Shown here: piece by piece, positions 16,715 to 25,027 of the stretch
Layout: every line of letters starts with the position of its first letter
How positions within the stretch are numbered: position 1 is the first letter of the stretch
NCBI GenBank assembly: GCA_036383895.1
Contig: DASVNK010000033.1
Span: 35,616 to 99,615, forward strand
Length of the DNA stretch: 64,000 nt
Direction of reading: 5' to 3'
DNA from: DASVNK01 sp036383895
GTDB taxonomy: Bacteria; Verrucomicrobiota; Verrucomicrobiia; Limisphaerales; SXQI01
Program-made: the position numbers and the translations under genes
Notes under the pieces: generated by a model
Told to the model about the DNA's origin: nothing
Seen by the model: the letters and a program-made list of their open reading frames with translations, nothing else
Databases searched by the model: none

Positions 16715-17367
16715 TCACTTCAATGGCGCAAAATGTTCACGCGATTCTTGAAAACGTTTTTCGAACGCGATTTGGATCCTGCTATCAGCTGGAATGAACT
16801 CGTAATAGGTGTCGTTAAAATCCTCCCGTTCTAGCTCATCGAGTCTCTTTGCGGCATCAAGCAATTTGGCGACCTGCCGAAATCCAAAAAACAAGTAACC
16901 CTCTTTTCCGCGTTGAAGGTCGCCTTCGCTCAACACCTCCAACGCGTGTCCTAAGCCACCGTTCATGATCATCCCGTGAACCCGCAAAAATCCCGCTAAA
17001 GCTCGGTCACCACTTCTCGCCTCCGGTCCTCCGTTCTCCGATGCCGCGCGATTCCAAACTCTATCCGCTTCAGAAGAAAGGCTCCGTAAAGGGACTTCAG
17101 CTGAAACAGATTTCCAGGGAGGCTCATCGAACCCGAACTCCCACACGCGAAGATACAGCTTCGACCCAACGCACTTCCAGTCGACGAAAAACCCTCACCT
17201 AACAATCCCTCGATTCCCTCTTCAATCTCCCCAAGCGGAATGTCCATCGCAGCGACATCCGGTCCGCAATATTGCACCAACCTGCATTTTTCAATCTCCT
17301 TATCCGAACTCCAGCTTCTATACGCTGCGAGTCGATCCGCAATGTTCTTGATGACTTCAGGATTCAT
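16715..17367 (-). pseudogene. Frameshifted DMP19/DUF4375-like gene
   Basis: Two overlapping minus-strand frames (start 17367, MNPEVIKNIADRLAAYRSW; and end 16715, with GFLRVHGMIMNGGLGHALE and GYLFFGFRQVAKLLDAA) belong to one protein of about 218 aa. The switch falls in a five-base homopolymer (AAAAA at 17187-17191): one extra base would join GLLGEGF to FVDWKCVGSKLYLRVWEFGF. The C-terminal half resembles DMP19/DUF4375 domains found in toxin-immunity loci; this family call is tentative. It may be a decayed gene, a sequencing error, or a slip site. It lies 26 nt downstream of the SMI1/KNR4 gene on the same strand. Confidence 0.55.
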
Positions 17368-17393
17368 TTCGGCGCTGAAAGAATGTCATCCGT

Positions 17394-17792
17394 TCAAATC
17401 GCATCCATCGACTCCGCCACCGCCTCCAACTCTCCCGTCTCATGATCCCAGCGATAAATCGTCTCCCCAAGTCGCGTCGATCCCTCTGCCTCCGGACGTA
17501 TCACCAAATAATCGCCACCGCCGTTCCCCGCCACCACAAACCCGTCCTTCGGGAAATTCGACCACTCGCGCATGCTCGCCGTCTCCCGCACGATATCATT
17601 GCACGTGCGCGCGATCCGCTTCCGGTCGCTCGTATCCATAAAGGGAATCAGCTGCCAACAATCGTCCGCCACCTCAATTTCCCCACCATTGTCGCGCGCC
17701 AGCCGCGCCTTCAACCCAGCCGGGAACGTAAAGCCGGTCTTCTTCTCAGTCTTCTCAATCTCAGCAGCACTAATCGGAAAAGGCATAACCAA
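17394..17792 (-). CDS. SMI1/KNR4 (SUKH-1) family protein
   Basis: The 132-aa product has the SUKH pattern: helical start ISAAEIEKTEKKTGFTFPAGLKARLARDNGG, the strand CWQLIPFMD, and the later GNGGGDYLVIRP core that identifies the family. SUKH proteins bind partner proteins and many are immunity proteins against secreted nuclease toxins. No toxin gene is visible nearby. It is the first gene of a minus-strand pair with the frameshifted DMP19-like gene, and starts at ATG 17792 or, two codons later, at 17786. Confidence 0.75.
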   Translation of the reverse strand: MVMPFPISAAEIEKTEKKTGFTFPAGLKARLARDNGGEIEVADDCWQLIPFMDTSDRKRIARTCNDIVRETASMREWSNFPKDGFVVAGNGGGDYLVIRPEAEGSTRLGETIYRWDHETGELEAVAESMDAI

Positions 17793-17871
17793 TCATTCTA
17801 CTTCCCAAAGGACCGTCAATACTGCGCTCAGAAAACTCGGTTCCCACTCCTTGGTCTCTCGGCCCCTCCGT

Positions 17872-17904
17872 CATTCGTGTTTATTCGTGTGCATTCGTGG
17901 TTCC
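17872..17904. repeat. 10-nt-period ATTCGTG repeat, copy A (three units)
   Basis: Three units ATTCGTGTTT, ATTCGTGTGC and ATTCGTGGTT follow each other. Related copies lie at 18914-18935 and 19555-19586. Read on the minus strand, this copy supplies the last seven codons and the TAA stop of the gene at 17881-18306. Confidence 0.8.
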
Positions 17905-18306
17905 TTCCTGCCTCGCCACATTCGTCCGCGCAAACTCCGTCAGCAAATAATCACACTCCACACAAACCAGCTTGTTCGTCTCCGCTACCGTCAACGGCTC
18001 CCGGGCAAAACGTACGCGCATATTTGTATAACTCGCCCCAAACCGATTCGAGAAACGACCTTCCTCCGCCGGATCGTACATTAAATGCACCGGTCGATAT
18101 TCCATCCGCCTCTGGTGAACCGAACAAATCTTACTCGGATGCACCGCCCTCGGCTTCCTCGTCTGCCACTGCCCCGCCGTCGACCCAAACAACCCCAGCG
18201 TGCAGCTAAACAAAAACGAGAGCCCACTAGTGCTGAAGAATAGAAGCAAACCTGCTCCCCGCATAAACACACTCGACACCCACCGCCCTCGGAATCGCGA
18301 ATACAT
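17881..18306 (-). CDS. Hypothetical membrane-anchored protein, 141 aa
   Basis: No family was recognised. An N-terminal hydrophobic segment (GAGLLLFFSTSGLSFLFSC, about residues 17-40) should anchor the protein; the rest is soluble, with HPSKICSVHQRRM (a Cys/His pair with basic residues) and NKLVCVECDYLLTEFAR near the end. ATG 18306 is used; ATG 18264 is possible. The final residues GTTNAHE and the stop codon derive from the ATTCGTG repeat, so the original C-terminus was probably different or the repeat has been adopted as coding sequence. Confidence 0.5.
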   Translation of the reverse strand: MYSRFRGRWVSSVFMRGAGLLLFFSTSGLSFLFSCTLGLFGSTAGQWQTRKPRAVHPSKICSVHQRRMEYRPVHLMYDPAEEGRFSNRFGASYTNMRVRFAREPLTVAETNKLVCVECDYLLTEFARTNVARQEGTTNAHE

Positions 18307-18343
18307 TTACTTTCTTGCCGAACAGCGCCTGAATAAACCGATT

Positions 18344-18895
18344 GTGAATCCACGCGAAAGAAAGTTGCTGGTAGGCGCTCTTTCTATAACTGCGCTACTT
18401 ATTCTTGCCGCCATGCTTGTTCTGACTAAAAAACCTGCTGAACCGGACAATGTGCAACCCTCAGTCGAACACTCCATGAAAACACGTTCCACACTGGTTC
18501 TCGCCGTACTGAACGTCGCAAGCAGTTATTCCCAAAACGTGGAGCGCCCCGCGTCCGCTGTTCCCGATACCGTTCAGTTCTGGGTGGGCCCTGACAGTCA
18601 GTGGAGAATCAAAACCTTCGCCGTCGATCACGACATCCATGTTTACCGTCTTGGGCAACCCGAATCGGGAACTCCGATTAGTGTCGCCCTCGCTGTCTCA
18701 AATACCAAAAAACATTACGGAGATGTGATTTCAAAGCTTATCGTCTTGGAGTTCGATAATCCAAAAGACGCAGAGGAAGTTCAGCGCAGCCTCCGAGAGC
18801 TCGATTTGCCTGGAACTCTGGAGCTAGTGAAGAACGATTACGCTTTCTACAATCCGGATTCAGCCGAGTACAAAACCAAATCTCAACCGCAATAA
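18344..18895 (+). CDS. Hypothetical membrane-anchored protein
   Basis: No family was recognised. The frame is open from 18200, but that part overlaps the start of the divergent minus-strand gene. GTG 18344 gives 183 residues with a clear membrane segment (LLVGALSITALLILAAMLVL) near the N-terminus; ATG 18476 would start at a weaker signal-peptide-like stretch (MKTRSTLVLAVLNVASS). The soluble part (about 70-183) mixes strands and helices: TVQFWVGPDSQWRIKTFAVD, then DNPKDAEEVQRSLRELDLPG. It is divergent from 17881-18306 and followed by repeat copy B. Confidence 0.5.
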   Translation: MNPRERKLLVGALSITALLILAAMLVLTKKPAEPDNVQPSVEHSMKTRSTLVLAVLNVASSYSQNVERPASAVPDTVQFWVGPDSQWRIKTFAVDHDIHVYRLGQPESGTPISVALAVSNTKKHYGDVISKLIVLEFDNPKDAEEVQRSLRELDLPGTLELVKNDYAFYNPDSAEYKTKSQPQ

Positions 18896-18913
18896 GGAAG
18901 ATCGACCCTCCCC

Positions 18914-18935
18914 CATTCGTGTGAATTCGTGGTTT
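18914..18935. repeat. 10-nt-period ATTCGTG repeat, copy B (two units)
   Basis: CATTCGTGTG followed by AATTCGTGGTT, matching copies A and C. It lies in the gap between the converging genes 18344-18895 and 18943-19488. Confidence 0.7.
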
Positions 18936-18942
18936 CCCTCCA

Positions 18943-19488
18943 TTACGTCAACTCCACCTTCTTCGGAAACTCAGGACACAACTTCGAGCTTCCCTGCGGC
19001 GATGCCAACCCCGCATGATAGAACGACATCTTCCCGTCAGCGCCGCACAGCCAAACTTCCTTCGCACCGGCTTCAAAATAGAGCTGCCGCTTCTCCTTCA
19101 TCTCAGCCACCGTGTTCCCGGGCGAAAGAATCTCCACACAAATCTCCGGCGCTTCCGGGAAGCAAACCCGATTCCCAAGCGATTTCATCCGCTCCGGTGA
19201 TGCCCACGCCACGTCCGCCGCTCTCACCCCATCTGCCGTCGAGATCGGGCATTCCGTAAGTGCGCGGCCGAACGGCATTAGTTTACCCAGAAGAGATCCG
19301 ACCGCGAGTTGATAACTTCCGTGTCCTGGCGCAGGAGGTGGGCTCATGATGATGTATCCGTGGCGATCCGTTTCGATCCGCCCCTCAATCCGCGCGAGCA
19401 CTGGATCGTCGAGCAGCTCCGCCCACCGCCGAAGATTAAACTCCGTCCGCTCGGCGTGCGACGGCAACTCAATCGTCATCGCTGGCAT
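18943..19488 (-). CDS. Uma2 family (DUF820) restriction-endonuclease-fold protein
   Basis: The 181-aa product shows the Uma2/DUF820 pattern of a PD-(D/E)XK-like fold: RIEGRIETDRHGYIIMSPPP at the start, the acidic strand RAADVAWASPERM, then PEICVEILSPGNTVAEMKEK and YFEAGAKEVWLCG. These conserved D, E and K/E residues form the putative metal site. Members are abundant in cyanobacteria and in Planctomycetes/Verrucomicrobia, mostly of unknown role. The start MPAMTIELPS (ATG 19488) is preferred; ATG 19551 would begin next to repeat copy C. It is flanked by ATTCGTG repeats on both sides. Confidence 0.8.
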   Translation of the reverse strand: MPAMTIELPSHAERTEFNLRRWAELLDDPVLARIEGRIETDRHGYIIMSPPPAPGHGSYQLAVGSLLGKLMPFGRALTECPISTADGVRAADVAWASPERMKSLGNRVCFPEAPEICVEILSPGNTVAEMKEKRQLYFEAGAKEVWLCGADGKMSFYHAGLASPQGSSKLCPEFPKKVELT

Positions 19489-19554
19489 AAAAAGAAGATA
19501 CCCAGCTTTCGGACGTTTTTGAAGCCGTTTAATTCTAGCCGAAGAAGCCATCCC

Positions 19555-19586
19555 CCTTCGTGTGAATTTGTGTCCATCTGTGGTTG
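19555..19586. repeat. 10-nt-period ATTCGTG repeat, copy C (three diverged units)
   Basis: CTTCGTGTGA, ATTTGTGTCC and ATCTGTGGTT form three 10-nt units, upstream of the Uma2 gene. A fourth fragment (AATCCGTGGC) lies near 19620. Confidence 0.65.
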
Positions 19587-19626
19587 TCTTTCCCTTGCCG
19601 TTCCACCCGCATTCTGGTTGAATCCG

Positions 19627-20428
19627 TGGCGTGATTCGAACCCAGAAATTCGAGTCACCTGCCGACGCAGTATGCCCGCCAGCCGGTCACACCAGACCCG
19701 CTCGCAAGCCTACTCACTCCGAGCCAGGTGACTCCCTTTGCCGCCACGCGCCATTCAATCTAGGTGCGCCCTCCACCCTGTACAATTCGATCCACCGGGC
19801 CGCCCACGCTTTCTTCCCTCTGCGATCCCCTGCGGCCTTAGCGGTGAAATTTTTCATGCGTAAATACCTCAAAAATCGGTTTTGTGCGGCTTTTTTGAAG
19901 TACACCCGCGCGCCCTCCGCCATCCCCATCCAGTCAACATTTCCGTCGCAAGTCATTGCAATGCCCAACTTGGCCCTCGAACAACTGTGCCCTGAAACGC
20001 AAACGACCACCGCGATCAAAACCAAAAGTCTACATAAAAACACACCCGCACCGCACACCCGTTCCACCCGGTTCCATCAAAAAACGCCCGTCATTCCACC
20101 AATCCCGGCAAATTCCACTTCACGATCCCGCGAAACCAGGCGAATCGGGTCCGCCGTCTCGGCTCCGGCTAATAAATCGACGCAAGTACCTGCAATAGCC
20201 AACTCTAGCCTTCTTGCTTCAGCGTCCGCATTAAACCCCGTTTCCGCGCAAGTGGTTGATTTCACGCTTTTTCACGCTAACCATAGCAACACGCTCTTTC
20301 CGTTCTCACCCGCTACTTCGCGATTTCGCCACTTCGCTAGTTCGCTTCCCCGTCCCCACACCATTTTTCTTTTCCCAACGCAGTCCTTTGGTAGGTTGCC
20401 CGTCTTTGATTGGAGAGAGGAACACATT
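19627..20428. other. Gene-poor 800-bp stretch made of short repeats, upstream of lysS
   Basis: A plus-strand frame stays open into lysS but its composition does not look coding. Recognisable pieces are: an ACCGCTAAGGCCGCAGGGG-type repeat on the minus strand (about 19808-19855); ATTCCACC and AAATTCCACTTCACG (20093-20124) and a 17-mer TTCACGCTTTTTCACGC (20261-20277), all three also present in the SEC-C gene at 61.2 kb; and TTCGC-rich tandem units (20311-20346). A minus-strand frame at 19714-20067 starts with a signal-like segment but ends inside a repeat, so it is not called. The lysS promoter should lie near 20390. Confidence 0.6.
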
Positions 20429-22309
20429 GTGGCCAGTAATCCGTTAGCTGAAATTCGTAGCATTCGTTTAGGTAAAGCGCAGACCCTGCGCGAGATGGGG
20501 CTCAACCCATACCCCGCCAAGAGCGGTCGCACCCATTACACCGGGCCCATCCTCGCCAACTTCGAGGAACACAACGGCAAACCCGCCACCATCGCCGGCC
20601 GCCTCATGTCCTGGCGCAAACAAGGTGGGCTCGCCTTCGGCCATATCCAGGACGAAACCGGCCGCCTCCAGCTCTTTCTCAAGAAGCAAACCGTCGAAGC
20701 CACCAGTAAGGAAGGCGGCAACATCGGCTTCACCGACTTCAATCTCATCGATCTCGGCGACATCGTCGAAGCCAGCGGCACGGTCATGCGCACCGAACGC
20801 GGCGAGATCTCCCTCCTCGTCGAACGCCTCAAAATCATCGGCAAAGCGCTCCGTCCGCTCCCCGACCAATGGTCCGGCCTGAAGGATCGCGAAATCATTC
20901 TCCGCCGCCGTTATCTCGATACCATTCTCGAGAAGCCGAGCCACGAACGTTTCGCCGCGATTACCCGCCTCGTCGCCGCCATTCGCGAATTCCTGAATTC
21001 CAAAGGTTTCATGGAATTCACCACGCCTGCCATCCAGCCCCAATACGGGGGCGGCACAGCCAAGCCCTTCAAGACACACGTCAACGCCCTCGGCTGCGAC
21101 ATGTATCTCGCCATCTCACACGAGCTTTACCTCAAGCGCCTCATCGTCGCAGGTTACGACAAGGTCTACACCATCGGCCGCTATTTCCGTAACGAAGGCA
21201 TCGACCGCAGCCATCATCCGGAATTCTCGATGGTCGAAACCATGGCCGCTTACGAGAACTACGAATACAACATGAACCTCATCGAGGAGATGTTCCGGTT
21301 CATCGCCAAACGCGCCTTCGGCAAAACGCAGTTCAATGTCCGCGGCCACACCATCGATTTCGCGAATCCCTGGAAACGCATCTCCATGGCCGATGCCGTG
21401 AAAGAAAAACTCGGCATCGATTTCCGCGACATCAAATCAGTCGATGAAGCGAATGATGTCCTCCGCAAAATTAAAGCGGATGAACTGCAGGACACCGTCG
21501 GCGAAGCGCTCGTGAAAGCGTTCGAAACCGCCGTCGAACCGACTCTCATCGAGCCCACCCTCGTCTACGGCCACCCCGTCGAGATTTCTCCGCTCGCCAA
21601 ACCAATGGCCGACGACCGCCGTTACGCCGAACGTTTCGAAATTTTCATCGCTGGCATGGAATGCGGCGACAACTGGAGCGAACAAAACGATCCCGTCCAC
21701 CTGCTCCACACCTGGAAGCGCAACTATAAACCCGAGGAACGCGACAGCGGCGAATTCCACACGCTTGATTTCGATTTCATCGAAGCGCTCGAATACGGCA
21801 TGCCGCCCACCACCGGCATCGGCCCTGGCATCGAACGCATGGCCATGATTTTCACCGAGCAGGAAAATATCGATGACGTGATTTTCTTCCCGCTCATGAA
21901 GCCCAGCGTTTCGGCCTTCAACGCGGAACTCTACGGAATCGAGGATCACAGCACCGGCCCGGTCGAAGATCTCACGCTCACCTTCGAACAATTCGACACG
22001 CTCGGCAAAGAAGGCGCCTTCGCACCGAAGCGCGATCATCTCATTGTCCATCCGCACATCCGCGTCTGGAACCCAGCCCTCCGCGGCCAGCCCTATCGCG
22101 TCACTGGCTACGTCGAGGTCGAAGGCTTCTTCACGAATGGCATCCTCCGCCTCGGCGGCTACACCCTCACTTCCGACAAACCCGGCACCGAACGCGAACA
22201 ACTCGCCATTCTCGGCGAACGCGCCACCTCAATCCTGGTCGGCGCCCTAAAAGAAAAACGCCCCGGCATCACCGCCCGCGTCGCCATGCCCGCCGACAAC
22301 ACCAAGTGA
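20429..22309 (+). CDS. lysS: Class II lysyl-tRNA synthetase with C-terminal extension
   Basis: LysRS charges tRNA-Lys with lysine. The GTG start at 20429 has a GGAGAGAGG binding site 8 nt upstream and gives 626 aa. The N-terminal OB-fold anticodon domain (about 60-150, GRLMSWRKQGGLAFGHIQD) precedes the class II core with motif 1 near FTTPAIQ, motif 2 (YRFFRNEGIDRSHHPEFSM-like, IGRYFRNEGIDRSHHPEFSM) and motif 3 (GIGPGIERMAM). The usual enzyme ends at the equivalent of DVIFFPLMKP (about residue 492); here another ~134 residues follow, of unknown role (LTLTFEQFD, VEGFFTNGILRLGGYTL). A dispersed repeat abuts the stop codon. Confidence 0.96.
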   Translation: MASNPLAEIRSIRLGKAQTLREMGLNPYPAKSGRTHYTGPILANFEEHNGKPATIAGRLMSWRKQGGLAFGHIQDETGRLQLFLKKQTVEATSKEGGNIGFTDFNLIDLGDIVEASGTVMRTERGEISLLVERLKIIGKALRPLPDQWSGLKDREIILRRRYLDTILEKPSHERFAAITRLVAAIREFLNSKGFMEFTTPAIQPQYGGGTAKPFKTHVNALGCDMYLAISHELYLKRLIVAGYDKVYTIGRYFRNEGIDRSHHPEFSMVETMAAYENYEYNMNLIEEMFRFIAKRAFGKTQFNVRGHTIDFANPWKRISMADAVKEKLGIDFRDIKSVDEANDVLRKIKADELQDTVGEALVKAFETAVEPTLIEPTLVYGHPVEISPLAKPMADDRRYAERFEIFIAGMECGDNWSEQNDPVHLLHTWKRNYKPEERDSGEFHTLDFDFIEALEYGMPPTTGIGPGIERMAMIFTEQENIDDVIFFPLMKPSVSAFNAELYGIEDHSTGPVEDLTLTFEQFDTLGKEGAFAPKRDHLIVHPHIRVWNPALRGQPYRVTGYVEVEGFFTNGILRLGGYTLTSDKPGTEREQLAILGERATSILVGALKEKRPGITARVAMPADNTK

Positions 22310-22339
22310 CGTAGCAGCCGACGTGAGGAGGCTCTGACT
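22306..22339 (+). repeat. TGACGTAGC dispersed element after lysS
   Basis: It begins within the lysS stop (AAG-TGA-CGTAGC) and continues AGCCGACGTGAGGAGGC TCTGAC. The only other TGACGTAGC element seen begins in the same way at the stop of fliJ (45237). Confidence 0.6.
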
Positions 22340-22353
22340 GTGCGACTGAAACC

Positions 22354-23586
22354 TTGAATGACGGAAGCACCAGCCGCACCGCCATTACCTATCGCTACGA
22401 AAAGTTGCGATCCATAGCGGCTGGCGTTCTCGAAACCGCCAGCACGACCTTTCTGCTCCTCATCGCGGTCCGCTATTTCCACGCGGGCGCCCTGGCCAAA
22501 GGCCTGGTCGCCAGCGGCGGCAGCCTCGGGCTGATGCTCGGCCCGGTCATCGTAACGATGGTCGCTCGCCTCGGCTGGAGCAGTTCCAAGGCCGCCGCAC
22601 TCATGGCTGCCCTTGGCTCTGCGGTCGCGCTCCTCATGGCCGCGCTCCCGTTCCTGCCCGTCTTTGTCATCGGAAGCATCCTCGGCATGACTGCCACCTC
22701 CGCCGCCATCCCTCTGCTCACCCAGATGTATCACGAGAACTACCCCGACAACGCCCGCGGCAAGATCTTCTCCAAAACCGTCATGATCCGCATCGCCGCC
22801 TCTGCCTCGTTCAGTTACGTCGCCGGCGAAGCATATTCCGGTCGCATCGAAAAGTTCCAATCGCTCCTCCTCATCTTCGCCGCCGCCTACGGCATCGTCG
22901 CCTTCGCGCTCGCTCGCATCCCCACGAACAAACTCGTCACCGCCGAAGGCTCGCACCCCTTCCGCGCACTCCGCTTCGCTTACGAAGATCGCATCTTCCG
23001 CCAAACTCTCATTGCCTGGATGCTTATGGGCTTCGCAAATCTCATGATGATCCCCATGCGCGTCGAAATGCTCGCCAACCCAAAATACGGCATCGTCCTT
23101 AACGTCGGCCAAATCGCTTTCCTCACCGGCGTGGTTCCAAACGTCGCGCGCATTCTTCTCAGTCCGCTCTGGGGCTGGCTCTTCGATCGCGCGAATTTCT
23201 TCGTCCTCCGCGTTGTCCTCAATCTCGGCTTCGCCATCGGCATTCTCACCTTCTTCACCAGTGACGACATGACCGGCCTCGTCCTCGGCGCAATCGTCTT
23301 TGGCGTTTCCAACGCCGGCGGCGACATCGCCTGGAGTTTGTGGGTCACTAAATTCGCCCCCGAAAATCGCGTCGCCGATTACATGTCCGTCCACACTTTT
23401 TTCACCGGCCTCCGCGGATTGCTCGCCCCCATCACCGCCTTCCAGCTCGCCAAAACCCTCGAACTCACCACCCTCGGCTGGATCGCCGCCGCCCTTATCC
23501 TCGCCTCCTGCGCTCTCCTCCTCCCCGAAATCAAATTCGGCTCCGGCAAAAAGAAAGATCCCCTCGTCGAAGAAGTTTCCGAATAA
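22354..23586 (+). CDS. Major facilitator superfamily permease
   Basis: The 410-aa product has about 12 predicted membrane segments (for example GVLETASTTFLLLIAVRYF, LPVFVIGSILGMTATSAAIP, GLVLGAIVFGVSNAGGDIAW) with the expected central loop. Substrate cannot be told; the family moves sugars, drugs or metabolites by ion coupling in the inner membrane. The start is a TTG at 22354, the only start before the first membrane helix. It follows lysS and a repeat, and precedes dapL by 175 nt of non-coding DNA. Confidence 0.8.
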   Translation: MNDGSTSRTAITYRYEKLRSIAAGVLETASTTFLLLIAVRYFHAGALAKGLVASGGSLGLMLGPVIVTMVARLGWSSSKAAALMAALGSAVALLMAALPFLPVFVIGSILGMTATSAAIPLLTQMYHENYPDNARGKIFSKTVMIRIAASASFSYVAGEAYSGRIEKFQSLLLIFAAAYGIVAFALARIPTNKLVTAEGSHPFRALRFAYEDRIFRQTLIAWMLMGFANLMMIPMRVEMLANPKYGIVLNVGQIAFLTGVVPNVARILLSPLWGWLFDRANFFVLRVVLNLGFAIGILTFFTSDDMTGLVLGAIVFGVSNAGGDIAWSLWVTKFAPENRVADYMSVHTFFTGLRGLLAPITAFQLAKTLELTTLGWIAAALILASCALLLPEIKFGSGKKKDPLVEEVSE

Positions 23587-23761
23587 CTGCTCAGCCCGCG
23601 CGTCTCCGCCTGGCCTGCGCATCTGCTTCAATTACAACGGGCAGGCGAAGGCACGAGTCGTTGCATACTACTCAATTTGTCTCCTCCCATTCTTGCGTTC
23701 GCGGAACTTTCCAATATCGTCTCCGCTTCGCTCCGGGCCCCGCCCGTCGAGCGCGAGTTTT

Positions 23762-25009
23762 ATGTCCGATACTTACATCCAGAACCTCCTCGCCGAGCGC
23801 ATCGGCGGTCGCAATTACGGCAAATCCACCGCCATCTATAAATTCGAGAAAATCAAACGCGCCAAGCGCGCCGCCCTCACCGCCAATCCCGGCGCCGAAA
23901 TCATCGACATGGGCGTGGGCGAGCCGGACGAAATGGCGTTCCCCGAAGTTATCGAAAAGCTTTCCGAAGAAGCAAAAAAGCCGGCTAACCGCGGTTATGC
24001 TGACAACGGCGATGCCCAACTCAAGGAAGCCGCCGCCCGCTACATGGAACGCGTCTGCGCCGTCCGCGGCATCGATCCCGAGAAGGAAGTCATGCACTCG
24101 ATCGGCAGCAAAGCCGCGCTCTCGATCCTTCCCGCCGTCCTCATCAATCCCGGCGATTACGTCCTCATGACCACGCCGGGCTACCCGGTTTTCGGCACCC
24201 ATGCCAAGTATTACGGCGGCCAGGTCCACAACCTTCCGCTCACCGCCGCGAACAATTTCCTGCCCGACCTCGACAGCATCCCCGCCGACGTCCTCAAAAA
24301 GTCGAAAGTCCTCGTCATTAATTATCCAAACAACCCCACCGGCGCGAGCGCCACGCCCGAGTTCTTCGCCAAAGTCGTCAAGTTCGCCCAAACGAACAAC
24401 ATCGTGGTCATTCACGACGCCGCCTACGCCGCCCTCGTTTTCGAAGGCAAGCCGCTCAGTTTCCTCGCCACGCCCGGCGCGAAAGAAGTCGGCATCGAAC
24501 TCCATTCCTGCAGCAAAACGTTCAACATGACCGGCTGGCGAATCGGCTTCGTCGTCGGCAACGAACTCCTCGTCAAAGCCTATGGCGATGTGAAGGACAA
24601 TACCGATTCTGGCCAATTCCTCGCCGTTCAACACGCCGCGGCCTTTTGCTTCGATCATCCCGAAATCACCGAAAAAATTTCCGCCAAATATTCCCGCCGC
24701 ATGGGCGCGCTCGTCCACGTCCTCAAGCAAGCCGGCTTCGACGCCGTGAAGCCGCGCGGCTCGTTCTTCCTCTACGTGAAAGCGCCGAAAGCGGCCGTGA
24801 AGAAAGACGGCACCCGCATCGAGTTCAAGACCGGCGAAGACATCTCGCAATGGCTCATCACCGAGAAGCTCATCTCCACCGTGCCGTGGGATGACGCTGG
24901 CAATTATCTTCGCTTCAGCGTCACCTTCGTCGCGAAGGACGAAGCCGATGAAAAACGCGTCCTTGCCGAAATCTCCCGCCGCCTCGGCGATGTGAAGTTC
25001 GAATTCTAA
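23762..25009 (+). CDS. dapL: LL-diaminopimelate aminotransferase
   Basis: DapL converts tetrahydrodipicolinate with glutamate into LL-diaminopimelate in one step, a shortcut for lysine and peptidoglycan synthesis used by the PVC group, Chlamydiae and cyanobacteria. The 415-aa product is a class I/II PLP aminotransferase: IDMGVGEPDE, GYADNGDAQLKEA, YPNNPTGA, the internal-aldimine lysine in SCSKTFNMTGWRIGF and PRGSFFLYVKAP. The ATG at 23762 starts MSDTYIQNLLAERIGG, the typical family N-terminus. purH follows after 18 nt, suggesting co-transcription. Confidence 0.93.
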   Translation: MSDTYIQNLLAERIGGRNYGKSTAIYKFEKIKRAKRAALTANPGAEIIDMGVGEPDEMAFPEVIEKLSEEAKKPANRGYADNGDAQLKEAAARYMERVCAVRGIDPEKEVMHSIGSKAALSILPAVLINPGDYVLMTTPGYPVFGTHAKYYGGQVHNLPLTAANNFLPDLDSIPADVLKKSKVLVINYPNNPTGASATPEFFAKVVKFAQTNNIVVIHDAAYAALVFEGKPLSFLATPGAKEVGIELHSCSKTFNMTGWRIGFVVGNELLVKAYGDVKDNTDSGQFLAVQHAAAFCFDHPEITEKISAKYSRRMGALVHVLKQAGFDAVKPRGSFFLYVKAPKAAVKKDGTRIEFKTGEDISQWLITEKLISTVPWDDAGNYLRFSVTFVAKDEADEKRVLAEISRRLGDVKFEF

Positions 25010-25027
25010 TCACGCGCCAAAAACAAA

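Noticed and set aside
17872..19586. ATTCGTG tandem tracts as a CRISPR array
   Set aside because: Units are 10 nt with no spacers and no cas genes are present.
19613..19700. Possible tRNA on the minus strand (GTTCGAATC-like T-loop)
   Set aside because: The T-stem has two mismatches and no matching acceptor or anticodon arm can be placed; it is probably a repeat fragment.
19714..20067. Minus-strand frame with signal-like start (117 aa)
   Set aside because: It runs into an ACCGCTAAGG-type repeat and has no homology that could be recognised; not supported as a gene.
19631..20428. Open frame extending lysS by about 265 residues at its N-terminus
   Set aside because: The extension is repeat-derived and compositionally unlike coding sequence; GTG 20429 has a good ribosome binding site and gives the family start.
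22159..23631. 490-aa minus-strand frame antisense to the MFS gene
   Set aside because: Acidic Gly/Glu-rich composition is an antisense artefact of a strongly biased gene; the MFS frame has clear membrane segments.
23300..23761. Open frame extending dapL upstream
   Set aside because: It overlaps the MFS permease gene in another frame; MSDTYIQNLL at 23762 is the family N-terminus.
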